From Frankia sp. AiPa1 (GTDB taxonomy: Bacteria; Actinomycetota; Actinomycetes; Frankiales; Frankiaceae), in contig NZ_JALKFZ020000167.1 in assembly GCF_023243075.1 (NCBI RefSeq), positions 1 through 51,719 on the forward strand: a stretch of 51,719 bases of DNA, given 5' to 3'. Under the pieces are notes generated by a model. It was not told the origin of the DNA. It saw nothing but the letters and a program-made list of their open reading frames with translations, and ran no database searches. The position numbers and the translations under genes are program-made. Of the stretch, positions 21,690 through 30,077 are shown one piece after another; position 1 is the stretch's first letter; each line of letters opens with the position of its first letter.

Positions 21690-23347
21690 CCGCGCCCCGC
21701 GGGTCTGGTGGGTCGGTGGTGCCGGACGCGGTCAACGAGCCCGTCCGCGGTTACGCGCCAGGGTCGGCACAGCGCCGCGAGCTGCACCGCGCCCTGCTCG
21801 ATCTCGGCGGCGAGCGGGTCGAGCTGACCAACACGATCGCCGGCCACAGCCGCCCGGGTGACGGCCCTGCCCGCGACGTCGTGCAGCCCCACGCCCACCG
21901 CCGGGTCCTGGGCACGCTGCGGGAGAGCACCCACGCCGACGCGGCCCGGGCGGTCGAGGCCGCCAAGGCGGCGGCGCCGGCCTGGCGGGAGCTCGCGTTC
22001 ACCGACCGGGCGGCGGTGTTCCTGCGCGCCGCCGAGGCCCTGGCCGGCCCGTGGCGGGACACCCTCAACGCGGCGACCATGCTCGGCCAGGGCAAGACCT
22101 GCCATCAGGCCGAGATCGACGCGGCCTGCGAGCTCATCGACTTCTGGCGGTTCAACGTCGTTTTCGCCGCCCAGCTGTACGGCGAGCAGCCCCGTAGCGT
22201 CACCGGCGAATGGAATCGGCTCGATCCGCGGCCGCTGGAGGGATTCGTCTACGCCGTCACTCCCTTCAACTTCACCTCGATCGCCGGAAATCTGCCGACC
22301 GCGCCGGCCCTGATGGGGAACACCGTTGTCTGGAAACCGGCGCCGACGCAGGCATTCGCCGCGCATTTCCTCATGCGCCTGCTCGAATCGGCCGGTCTCC
22401 CACCCGGTGTGATCAACCTGGTGGGCGGATCAGGCGAACCGGTGAGTGAGGTCGTGTTCGGCGACCCGGAGCTCGCCGGCGTGCATTTCACCGGCTCCAC
22501 CGCGGTTTTCGCCCGGCTGTGGCGGATGGTCGCGCACCACCTCGACCGGTACCGCACCTATCCCCGGCTCGTGGGGGAGACCGGCGGAAAGGACTTCGTC
22601 GTCGTCCATCCCTCCGCCGACATCGACGTCCTGACGACGGCACTCGTACGCGGAGCCTTCGAGTACAGCGGCCAGAAATGCTCGGCCGCCTCCCGGGCCT
22701 ACCTTCCAGCGAGCCTCTGGCGGCGAATCGGCCGCGATCTCGCCGCGGCCACCGAGGCGCTCCCCGTCGGCGACATCAGCGATGCCGACACCTTCACCGG
22801 TGCGGTCATCGACGCCCGTGCCTACGCGCGGCTTGCCGCCGCCTGCGCCGCCGCGGCCGACGATCCCACCGTCACCGTTCTCGCCGGCGGCCGGTGCGAG
22901 GACAGCGTCGGCTGGTTCGTCCATCCCACCCTGCTGCTCGGCACCGATCCGGGGCGCCGCTGGTTCACCGAGGAACTGTTCGGTCCTCTCCTGTCCGTCC
23001 ACGTCTACGACGACGACCGGCCCGATGCCTGGCCGGACGTGCTGCGCCTCGTCGACCGGACCAGCGCCTACGCCCTGACCGGAGCCGTCATCGGTACCGA
23101 CCGCGGGGCACTCGCGCAGGCCGAGCGGGCGCTTCGCTTCTGCGCCGGCAATCTCTGCCTCAACGACGCGCCCACCGGGGCGGTCGTCGGGCGCCAGCCG
23201 TTCGGCGGCACTCGCCGCTCCGGCACCGACGACAAGGCCGGCTCGGCCCAGAACCTGCTTCGCTGGACCGCGCCCCGCGTCATCAAGGAGAACCTCGTCC
23301 CAGCGAGAAAACAGCATCGCGCGCACAACGGGATCCACGAACTCTAA
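21686..23347 (+). CDS. pruA: L-glutamate gamma-semialdehyde (P5C) dehydrogenase
   Basis: A 553-residue aldehyde dehydrogenase completing proline oxidation to glutamate with NAD+. The catalytic Cys332 is in SGQKCSAASRAY and the general base Glu298 in LVGETGGKDF. The cofactor pocket shows TPFNFTSIAGNLPTAPALMG, then VVWKPAPTQ. The N-terminal segment VVPDAVNEPVRGYAPGS is family-typical, which supports ATG 21686 within the proline dehydrogenase stop rather than any earlier start. The length is normal. Confidence 0.95.
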   Translation: MTAPRGSGGSVVPDAVNEPVRGYAPGSAQRRELHRALLDLGGERVELTNTIAGHSRPGDGPARDVVQPHAHRRVLGTLRESTHADAARAVEAAKAAAPAWRELAFTDRAAVFLRAAEALAGPWRDTLNAATMLGQGKTCHQAEIDAACELIDFWRFNVVFAAQLYGEQPRSVTGEWNRLDPRPLEGFVYAVTPFNFTSIAGNLPTAPALMGNTVVWKPAPTQAFAAHFLMRLLESAGLPPGVINLVGGSGEPVSEVVFGDPELAGVHFTGSTAVFARLWRMVAHHLDRYRTYPRLVGETGGKDFVVVHPSADIDVLTTALVRGAFEYSGQKCSAASRAYLPASLWRRIGRDLAAATEALPVGDISDADTFTGAVIDARAYARLAAACAAAADDPTVTVLAGGRCEDSVGWFVHPTLLLGTDPGRRWFTEELFGPLLSVHVYDDDRPDAWPDVLRLVDRTSAYALTGAVIGTDRGALAQAERALRFCAGNLCLNDAPTGAVVGRQPFGGTRRSGTDDKAGSAQNLLRWTAPRVIKENLVPARKQHRAHNGIHEL

Positions 23348-23388
23348 ACTTGGGCCATCCGGTCAGTCCCCCCAGCCCTGGAGTTCAC

Positions 23389-23619
23389 ATGTCGGCGACC
23401 GAGCGTCACGTCCTGACCTTCTGCGGGAAGTGCAGCTGTGGCTGCCCCGAGCTGTTCGTGGACCATGACGCACCGGCCGAGCGTCGCATCGTGCTCACCG
23501 ACGACTTCGGCCAGCGGATCCAGATGAGCGTCGCGCAGCTGCGGGTCATCGTCGACGAGGCGAGTTCCGGCCAGATCACCGCGCTGGTGGACGCCGAGCT
23601 CGCGCTGGGCGTGGGCTGA
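23389..23619 (+). CDS. Small Cys-rich conserved protein
   Basis: A 76-residue protein with a tight cysteine cluster near its N-terminus (FCGKCSCGCPELFVD) followed by ERRIVLTDDFGQRIQMSVAQ. The four closely spaced cysteines suggest binding of zinc or an iron-sulfur centre, but this is inference. I believe similar small proteins occur in other actinomycetes without known function. The gene starts 41 bases after P5C dehydrogenase and may be part of its transcript. TGGAG precedes the ATG. Confidence 0.7.
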   Translation: MSATERHVLTFCGKCSCGCPELFVDHDAPAERRIVLTDDFGQRIQMSVAQLRVIVDEASSGQITALVDAELALGVG

Positions 23620-23676
23620 CGTGGCCGGACTGGGAGTCCAGGGTCGCGGTGGGACCGCCCGCCCGGCCGCGCCCCG

Positions 23677-24315
23677 GTGAACCACGACCATCTCGCCCGT
23701 TCCACCGCACAGCTGCCGGTCGCGGTCACCGTCGTCGCGGCGGCGCTGGCAGCGGTGGTCGGACTGTTCCATGCCGTTCGCGTGCTCGGCGTCGACCGCG
23801 GGTGGTCACGGTGGTCACGCCTGCCGGAGCCCGTCCGCCGCGTGGTGGGTGACCAGACCGGCCTCGACCCATCCGCCAGGTTCGTTCCGGCGGAGATCGG
23901 TCACACGGTCGTCGCGGCGGGCATGGTCGTGATGTTCGTGGGGCCCGCGTCCTGGTCGGCCTCGCTCGCCTTCACACTCGGCTGCGTGGCGCTGGCGCTG
24001 GCCTTTCTGGTTCTGGTGCTGACGGGCCCGGCGTGCTGCGAGCCGGCCCGTTGGTCGTGCTGTTCCATGCTGGTGGTGGAGTTCCTGGCGATGGCCTGCA
24101 TGGCCCGCGCCGGGCGCTGGCCGATGGCCGACTTCGGCGCCCCCGGTGACCTGTCCGGCTGGCTCATCGTCGTGTTCGCGGTCTCGGCGGCGTCGGCGCT
24201 CGTCGGGTCGGCGGCGCGCCGGGCCTGGGCCGCCCATCCGGTGCGGACGGCGCCGATCACCCCTGCGGCCAGCCGGCTCGTGATGGCCTCCGCCATGCTG
24301 ATCATGCTGGTATGA
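23677..24315 (+). CDS. DUF5134-type membrane protein
   Basis: A 212-residue integral membrane protein with about five hydrophobic segments: VAVTVVAAALAAVVGLFHAV, HTVVAAGMVVMFVG, LGCVALALAFLVLVLTG, CSMLVVEFLAMACMA and LIVVFAVSAASALVG. The pattern FVPAEIGHTVVAAGMVVMF resembles actinobacterial DUF5134 proteins, function unknown. A paired-cysteine segment (GPACCEPARWSCC) lies in the central loop. The start is uncertain (GTG 23677). It sits between the small Cys-rich protein and a CoA-transferase without evidence of shared function. Confidence 0.7.
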   Translation: MNHDHLARSTAQLPVAVTVVAAALAAVVGLFHAVRVLGVDRGWSRWSRLPEPVRRVVGDQTGLDPSARFVPAEIGHTVVAAGMVVMFVGPASWSASLAFTLGCVALALAFLVLVLTGPACCEPARWSCCSMLVVEFLAMACMARAGRWPMADFGAPGDLSGWLIVVFAVSAASALVGSAARRAWAAHPVRTAPITPAASRLVMASAMLIMLV

Positions 24316-24346
24316 GTGGCGCGGGGGGCGCGTTCGTGGTGACCTC

Positions 24347-26092
24347 GTGCAGGTGAGCCGGCCCCCGACGCGCCCAGACCCGAACCCGGACCTGGACAGG
24401 CACCCGGGTCCGGACCCGGACCTGGACCTGGACCTGGACCCGCGGACGCGCCTGGATCGGCAATGGTGGGACGAGCTGCGCGCTGCCCTCGTGGGCCAGG
24501 GCCTGTCGGTCCCGGCCGAACCCCGCTCGTCCGCGGCGGCCTCCGGTCGCGACGCCGGGCCTGGGTTCGATCTCGCCCGATCGGCGGTGCCCGCGCTCAC
24601 CTGGGCCGACAGTGGCCTCATGTGGCTCACCGGGTCACCGGGAGCGCCTCCGACGCTCCCGGACGGCCCGGTGATCGGGCGTTGTGACGCGGCCGCGCGG
24701 ATGTTCGCCGCGCTGTCCGCCGAACGCGGCCAGACGCAGCATCCTGAGGTCGCGACCCTGCTGGGCGGCCGGGCGGCGCTGCTGGGACTGAGCCGGCACG
24801 GGCGTCGGTCCGCCGGGGGAAGCTGCCGGCTGCTGCCGACGGCGGACGGCTGGATCGCGGTGAACCTGGCCCGAACGGCGGACCTGGAGGCCGTCGCCGC
24901 CCTGCTCGGCGCGCTCGGCGCTGACCCGGCCCCGGCGGGCGCCGCGGCGCGGGCGTCCGAAGGCGGGCCACCGGGGCCGGAGTACGAGTCGGTGGGGTCG
25001 GTGGGGTCGGTGGAACGGCAGGCCGAGATCGGTCTGGTCTCGCCGCAGGGGGCCTGGTCGGCGCTGTCCGCGGCGGTCCGCGACCGACCGGCCACGGAGG
25101 TGGTCGAGCTTGCCCAACTGTTGTCGATGCCGGTCTCCGCGCTGCGTACGGACCGGCGCCCACCGCCCGTGCGGACCCATCCGGTCCCGGGAGCCCGACC
25201 GGGGGCCGCGGGGTCGTGGGGCCGGCGAGCGAGGCCCGGCTCGGATCTCGGGGATCTCGGCGGTGACGGTCTCCTGGTGGTCGACCTGTCCGCGATGTGG
25301 GCGGGCCCGCTGTGCGCGTACCTGCTCGGCCGGATCGGCTGCCGAGTGATCAAAGTGGAGAGCGCGCGTCGCCTCGACGGGGCACGCCATGGCAGCCCGG
25401 CGTTCTATGACTGGCTGCACGCCGGGCACGAGAGCGTGCTGCTCGACTTCGCCACCGCGGACGGGCGGGCGATGCTGCGCCGTCTGCTGGACCACGCGGA
25501 CGTCGTCATCGAGTCGTCGCGTCCGAGGGCGCTCGCCCAGCTCGGGATCGAGGCGCCCGAGGTCGTCGCAGCCCGTGCCGGCCGGGTCTGGGTGAGCATC
25601 ACCGGCTACGGGCGCACGTTCGGCTCGTCCTGCACCGGTCCGGACCCGGTGGCGTTCGGGGACGACGCCGCGGTGGCCGGCGGTCTGGTCGGCTGGCAGC
25701 CGGGCGAGCACGCGGCCGCGCCGACCCCGGTGTTCTGCGCGGACGCGATCGCGGACCCGCTGACCGGCCTGTTCGCGGCGGTAGCGGTCACGGCATCCCT
25801 GCGCGCGGGCGGCGGGCACCTGCTCGATGTCGCCATGCGGGACGTGGCGGCCTGGGTGGGAGCTCCACCGGACGCCGCCCAGGCGGCGCGGATGGGTGCG
25901 GGTGCGGGCGCGGGCGCGGTGCGGGTGACCGGGTCCGATCAGCGGGGCTGGACGGTTCACCAGGAGGGCAGATCAGGGCGGGTCGCGCGCCCACGGCCGC
26001 CCTGGCCGAGCGGCACGGACGGGTCCCGGCCGCGCGCGCCCGAACCGGGGGCGCACACCCGCGCGGTCCTGGCCGGGCTGCTCCCGGCCTGA
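24347..26092 (+). CDS. Family III (CaiB/BaiF) CoA-transferase
   Basis: A 581-residue protein. From about residue 300 it shows the family III CoA-transferase core: LLVVDLSAMWAGPLCAYLLG, RIGCRVIKVESARRLDGAR, FYDWLHAGHESVLLDF, ADVVIESSRPRALAQLG and VWVSITGYGR. The region expected to hold the catalytic Asp reads DPVAFGDDAAVAGG; which Asp serves is uncertain. The N-terminal half contains a second family-like fragment (LTWADSGLMWLTGSPGAPP) and a Pro-Asp repeat at the start (PDPDLDLDLD). The substrate cannot be inferred. GTG 24347 or 24353 is the start; no good ribosome-binding site. Confidence 0.75.
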   Translation: MQVSRPPTRPDPNPDLDRHPGPDPDLDLDLDPRTRLDRQWWDELRAALVGQGLSVPAEPRSSAAASGRDAGPGFDLARSAVPALTWADSGLMWLTGSPGAPPTLPDGPVIGRCDAAARMFAALSAERGQTQHPEVATLLGGRAALLGLSRHGRRSAGGSCRLLPTADGWIAVNLARTADLEAVAALLGALGADPAPAGAAARASEGGPPGPEYESVGSVGSVERQAEIGLVSPQGAWSALSAAVRDRPATEVVELAQLLSMPVSALRTDRRPPPVRTHPVPGARPGAAGSWGRRARPGSDLGDLGGDGLLVVDLSAMWAGPLCAYLLGRIGCRVIKVESARRLDGARHGSPAFYDWLHAGHESVLLDFATADGRAMLRRLLDHADVVIESSRPRALAQLGIEAPEVVAARAGRVWVSITGYGRTFGSSCTGPDPVAFGDDAAVAGGLVGWQPGEHAAAPTPVFCADAIADPLTGLFAAVAVTASLRAGGGHLLDVAMRDVAAWVGAPPDAAQAARMGAGAGAGAVRVTGSDQRGWTVHQEGRSGRVARPRPPWPSGTDGSRPRAPEPGAHTRAVLAGLLPA

Positions 26093-26104
26093 ACACCACC
26101 ACCA

Positions 26105-27292
26105 TCACGACGCCGCGGCGGCGTCGCCTCGGGAGTCGTCGCGCCGGGACAGGGTGTCGATTCCGGGCTCGGTGGGATCGTCGTTACCGATGGCCCGGCC
26201 TGCGGGCTGGGGCGCCGCGCGCACGGGGGCGGCGGGCCGGCTGTGCTCGGCGGCGCCCGGCCGGTCGATCTGGGTGACTGCCTCGAAGACGGCGTCGTCC
26301 AGGACGGCGGCGGGCCCGGCCGGTGGCGCCATCGCACCGGGCGCACGGGTCGCCTGCGCTGTCATGAGTGTCGCCACCTGCGCCGCCGGCAGCGCCGCCA
26401 CCCGGGCATTGTCCGGACCGTCCGGGACCGGCTGCGAGTCCGACCGGTCCAGGGCCAGTCCCCGGGGATCCGCGTACACTCCTGTCCCGACCAGCCCGCC
26501 CGGGATCGGGGGCTGCGGATCGGAGGCCGCCCGGGTCGGCGGGGGCCTGGATCCAGACCAGCCGCCGAGGTCGGGCTGCTGGCGACCCGGCGCGAGGTGC
26601 CAGACGGCGACCGCGAGGCCGACCAGCCACAGATTCCACAGAAACTGGCCGATGACGCGGCCGGTCACCGCCGCGGCGAACCCGAACGGCAGCAGCGCGC
26701 CACCCAGCATGCCGAGCGAGGCCACCGCTGCCCAGATCCCGAGTCCGGCGAGCGCCGCCTGTGGGCGCCGGCTGTCGGCCGCCGCGAGCAGCGGCAGGCG
26801 TGCGCGCACCACCCCAGCCACCAGGCACACCGACCAGCACGCGGTGAGCAGGCAGGCGAGCACCTCGCCGATCATGATTCCGAACAGGGTGCGGGCGGCG
26901 TCGAAGACGAGCGAGGTCTGGTCCGAGGGGTTGGGAGCGGCCGCACGCCGGAACAACGCGGGTACGACGAACAGCCAGAACAGCAGGCCGACGAGATGAG
27001 CGGCGCTCGCCGCGGTGGCGAGGACGATGGGAAGGGGGCGGTGCGGCCCCCCGGGCAGCAGCTGCATGATCCCCGCCGTGATGGGGACGAGGAGGGCTGC
27101 CGCGACGACGGAGAGAACGAGCCCGGTGACGACGGCGAACCAGTGGCCCTGCAGCGCCGCGAGGCTGGCGGTACCCGAGGCCGTGAGGACCTCGGGATAG
27201 CCTGCGGCGCGGCGCAGCATGGTCAGGCCGACGGCGCCGCACACGGCACTCACCAGCAGCAGAGTCGCAGTGGTGCGCTGACCGGTGAACAT
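26105..27292 (-). CDS. Six-helix membrane protein with long disordered tail
   Basis: A 395-residue protein of unknown function. Six hydrophobic segments fill the first 220 residues, including ATLLLVSAVCGAVGLTML, FAVVTGLVLSVVAAALLVP, HLVGLLFWLFVVPALF, GEVLACLLTACWSVCLVAG and FLWNLWLVGLAVAVWHLAPG. The remaining 170 residues are Pro/Ala/Arg-rich and probably cytoplasmic. ATG 27292 is preceded by GGGAGGTG at good spacing; an upstream start adds 26 unsupported residues. It is convergent with the CoA-transferase, with a GACGCC/GGCGTC hairpin at 26109-26125 inside its 3' end. Confidence 0.7.
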   Translation of the reverse strand: MFTGQRTTATLLLVSAVCGAVGLTMLRRAAGYPEVLTASGTASLAALQGHWFAVVTGLVLSVVAAALLVPITAGIMQLLPGGPHRPLPIVLATAASAAHLVGLLFWLFVVPALFRRAAAPNPSDQTSLVFDAARTLFGIMIGEVLACLLTACWSVCLVAGVVRARLPLLAAADSRRPQAALAGLGIWAAVASLGMLGGALLPFGFAAAVTGRVIGQFLWNLWLVGLAVAVWHLAPGRQQPDLGGWSGSRPPPTRAASDPQPPIPGGLVGTGVYADPRGLALDRSDSQPVPDGPDNARVAALPAAQVATLMTAQATRAPGAMAPPAGPAAVLDDAVFEAVTQIDRPGAAEHSRPAAPVRAAPQPAGRAIGNDDPTEPGIDTLSRRDDSRGDAAAAS

Positions 27293-28096
27293 CGACGCCG
27301 CACCTCCCGCGGGGGCCAGGGCCAGGACCGCAGCCCGTCGGCAGTCGCGACCGCCGGGGGAGTCCACCACCTCGCCCGTTCGGAGGTAGCGACCGTTGCA
27401 TCGCTTAGAGTAATCGAAGGTGGGCGACGCGGCTCGGCGCGAGTGCCCTTGCGGGTGGTCTGTCCGGGCAGTTCCACCGCCTACCGCCTACCGCCTACCG
27501 CCTACCGGACACGGCGGGGCGGGGACGTGCCGGGACCGGCGGGTGACGGGGAACGGCGGTGGTGTGCGGTCCCACCGTGGTGGGCGCCCGTCGCCGGGTA
27601 CCCCCGAACCACGGGACGGCAGTCGCATGATTTTCCACACGCCCGTCCTGGCCTTTCGGCGAGCGGGAGCGACATCCTCGCCGCAATGTCGCCGGATGGC
27701 CGTCCGACAGTCGAGGGGCATCCAGGGTCGATGGCTAATGTGGGGTATCCAAAGGTGCCTGGATCCTGCGGCTAATGTGGCGTAGCGCCCGTTCCTCGGA
27801 TCTCCTCTGGGTAGGCTCTCCTAACTTTGGTCAACCTAACCTGGATGTCGTTGTCGGGCGCGTTGTGGGATCTGGCCGGCCCGGCGCGATGCGAATTCCC
27901 TATCCATGTGATTTGCTGAGACCGACAGGGGCGCGCGTCCGACCGCTCCGACCGCTCCGATCGGTCTGTGTCGCTGCCGTCGCGGATCGTCGAGGTCGGG
28001 ACGTGGGGGTTGGGATGTCCGTGCGAGGACGGCCGTCCGCCCCGGCAAAGGCTCTGATGACTGGGCAGTGCGGTTGGCGAAAGGATGTGGAACGAG
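27293..28096. other. 800-base intergenic region upstream of bacterioferritin
   Basis: No supported gene. It holds four 7-bp units (ctaccgc, 27481-27508), a 7-bp inverted repeat (ATCCAGG/CCTGGAT, 27720-27764), a direct repeat GGCTAATGTGG at 27733-27743 and 27770-27780, and the IdeR-like box. The stretch from about 27720 to 27900 has lower GC than its surroundings and is the likely promoter region for bfr. Confidence 0.55.
27806..27824 (+). promoter_or_regulatory. IdeR/DtxR-like iron box upstream of bacterioferritin
   Basis: The sequence TCTGGGTAGGCTCTCCTAA matches 14 of 19 positions of the DtxR/IdeR consensus as I recall it, including the central TAGGCT and the CCTAA end. A second partial site, AACCTAACC, follows at 27833-27841. 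Bacterioferritin genes of mycobacteria are activated by IdeR under high iron, so the placement about 270 bases before bfr makes sense, although the distance is long. Confidence 0.55.
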
Positions 28097-28579
28097 ATGG
28101 CGACCCGCGGGGACGCTGAAATCATCGAACTACTGAACAGTGTGCTGACGAACGAGCTGACGACGATTAACCAGTACTTTCTGCACAGTCGGATGCAGCG
28201 CAACTGGGGTTACCGCCGTATCTCCGAGCACTATTATCACGAGTCCATCGACGAGATGAAGCACGCCGACCGCCTCATCGAGCGTGTGCTTTATCTCGGT
28301 GGACTGCCGAACCTGCAGCGGCTGCACACGCTGCGGATCGGGGAGACCGTGCCCGAGCAGCTTGAGATCGACCGTAGTGGCGAGTTCGGGGCGGTCGATC
28401 TCCTCCGGCGCGCCGTCGCGCTGAGCCGGGAGCGCGGGGATGTCGGTTCGGCGGTGCTCTTCGAGCAGATCCTCGTCTCCGAGGAGGAGCACATCGACTG
28501 GCTGGACGCGCAGCTCGAGCTGATCTCTCAGCTCGGTGCCGCCCACTATCTGAGCCAGCAGATCCACGAGGACGACTGA
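28097..28579 (+). CDS. bfr: Bacterioferritin
   Basis: A 160-residue bacterioferritin that stores iron as a mineral in a 24-mer with haem at subunit interfaces. Ferroxidase ligands are visible: Glu20 (TNELTTINQYF), Glu53 and His56 (DEMKHAD), and the C-terminal Glu129/His132 pair in SEEEHIDWLD. Met54 is the haem axial ligand. ATG 28097 aligns with the family start; an in-frame ATG at 28085 would add four residues. The upstream IdeR-like box suggests iron-dependent control. Confidence 0.95.
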   Translation: MATRGDAEIIELLNSVLTNELTTINQYFLHSRMQRNWGYRRISEHYYHESIDEMKHADRLIERVLYLGGLPNLQRLHTLRIGETVPEQLEIDRSGEFGAVDLLRRAVALSRERGDVGSAVLFEQILVSEEEHIDWLDAQLELISQLGAAHYLSQQIHEDD

Positions 28580-29111
28580 GCGGGACTCCGCCGTCGCGAG
28601 GGCGCGGTGGTACCCGCGGTCCCGGCGCGCCGGCCCATGGTGCCGGGTGGGCCGCGGCCGGAGCCGTCGGCCGCGCGGGAGCGCCGAGCTGACCGAGTGG
28701 TCGCTTGCGGGGGATCGGCGGGCGGCCGTTGCGCTATCCGGAGTGCCCGCATTTCCGGACTGCTGCAAATTCGTTACTGGCTGTTGTTTCCTGGAGGCCG
28801 CTCGAGGTATGTGTGTCTCTCGGTAGGGGATGGTGTGGGCTGTGGTGCTGCAGGACCGAACCTCCGGACGATAGGGTTCAACCGGAGGCTCACGGTATCT
28901 GGCGTCGAGATCATCTGGCGTCAGGGTCATCTGGTGTCAGGGTGCTCCCGTCGCCATCACGGCGGCGGGCCGGAGAGGAGCGGGTGTTCGCTGTCTGGCT
29001 CCGTCCGGCCCGGCGGCCCCCCGACGCCATCGAGCCGCCTACCTGAACCGCCGGGAGTACCCGTACGGGTGCCCCCAGCCAATCCCTCGCAAATGGAAGG
29101 ACCGTGCTCTA
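28580..29111. other. Intergenic region between bfr and sod
   Basis: No gene. It contains a perfect 7-bp hairpin CCTCCGG/CCGGAGG (28861-28888) whose loop includes GGGTTC, which could instead pair with GAACC just 5'. Next come imperfect 16-bp direct repeats (tcatctggcgtcaggg type) at 28911-28926 and 28927-28942, with a degenerate copy before them. These lie 170-250 bases before the SOD start and may be regulatory. Confidence 0.5.
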
Positions 29112-29720
29112 GTGGCGACGTACACTCTGCCGGACCTGAAGTACGACTATGGTGCGCTGGAACCGTCCATCATCGGGCAGATAGTCGAACTGCACCATGA
29201 CAAGCACCACGCGACCTACGTCAAGGGTGCGAACGACACTCTGGAGAAGATCGCCGAGGCGCGGGACAAGGGCGACTTCGGGGCGATCGTCGGCCTGGAG
29301 AAGACGCTGGCGTTCAACCTCTCCGGCCACATTCTTCACTCGATCTACTGGGAGAACCTCTCTCCGGACGGCGGCGACAAGCCGGACGGTGCGCTCGGCG
29401 AGGCGATCGCCGCGGACTTCGGCTCGTTCGACGCTTTCAAGGCGCAGCTGAACTCCGCGACGACCACCGTGCAGGGCTCCGGCTGGGGCGTCCTCGCCTA
29501 TGACGCGACCGGCGACCGGCTGCTCATCGAGCAGGTGTACGACCACCAGAGCAACGTGGGCATCGGGAACACGCCGCTGCTCGTGTTCGATGCCTGGGAG
29601 CACGCCTGGTACCTGCAGTACAAGAACGTGAAGGCCGACTACGCGGCCGCCCTGTGGAACATCGTCAGCTGGGCCGACGTCGCCGCCCGTTACGGGAAGG
29701 CCAAGGGCGCCTCCGCCTGA
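29112..29720 (+). CDS. Iron/manganese superoxide dismutase
   Basis: A 202-residue SOD. The metal ligands are His28 (ELHHDKHH), His76 (LHSIYW), Asp160 and His164 ([11 protein letters not shown]). The segment VYDHQSN carries a His like that near the active site of mycobacterial Fe-SOD, and QGSGWGVL is also family-typical. Iron, manganese or cambialistic use cannot be decided by eye. GTG 29112 is preceded by GGAAGGA. No signal peptide is seen, so it is cytosolic unless exported by another route. A GC palindrome follows the stop. Confidence 0.95.
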   Translation: MATYTLPDLKYDYGALEPSIIGQIVELHHDKHHATYVKGANDTLEKIAEARDKGDFGAIVGLEKTLAFNLSGHILHSIYWENLSPDGGDKPDGALGEAIAADFGSFDAFKAQLNSATTTVQGSGWGVLAYDATGDRLLIEQVYDHQSNVGIGNTPLLVFDAWEHAWYLQYKNVKADYAAALWNIVSWADVAARYGKAKGASA

Positions 29721-29733
29721 GTGTGTGGTGGGT

Positions 29734-29751
29734 GCCGCGGGCGCCCGCGGC
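29734..29751 (+). terminator. Palindrome after the superoxide dismutase gene
   Basis: GCCGCGGGC directly abuts GCCCGCGGC, a perfect 18-bp palindrome 14 bases after the stop. It can fold as a short GC hairpin. The following gap to 30077 (about 325 bases) shows no gene. Confidence 0.5.
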
Positions 29752-30077
29752 GGGCATCGCGGTGTTACCGGCCGGTGTCCGACGCGGGTGTCCCGGATGT
29801 CCCGGGTGCTGCGTCGGGCGCCGGCGAACGCCGCCGGACAGGGTCGGATGCGCACGTCAACGGGCATGGCGAGGACATCGGTGTCGGGTGTCGAACCCAG
29901 GGAATTTCGGCGAGCGGCTCCGGATGGCCGTGCCACCGTCCTACCCTGGTGCCAGGCTGCCGAGCGTGGTTCCGCGGTGACGGTTTCCGTGGGTTCGCCG
30001 CATCTGCCCGGCTGTCCTGGCCTTTCGGGTCGCCGTCGCGCGGCGGCCCGATCCCTGCGAGAGAGACCGAGGCGCCG

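Noticed and set aside
29721..30077. Upstream extension of the alpha/beta-hydrolase-like gene to 29721
   Set aside because: The extension starts directly at the SOD stop, lacks a ribosome-binding site and has no protein-like pattern; ATG 30078 has both.
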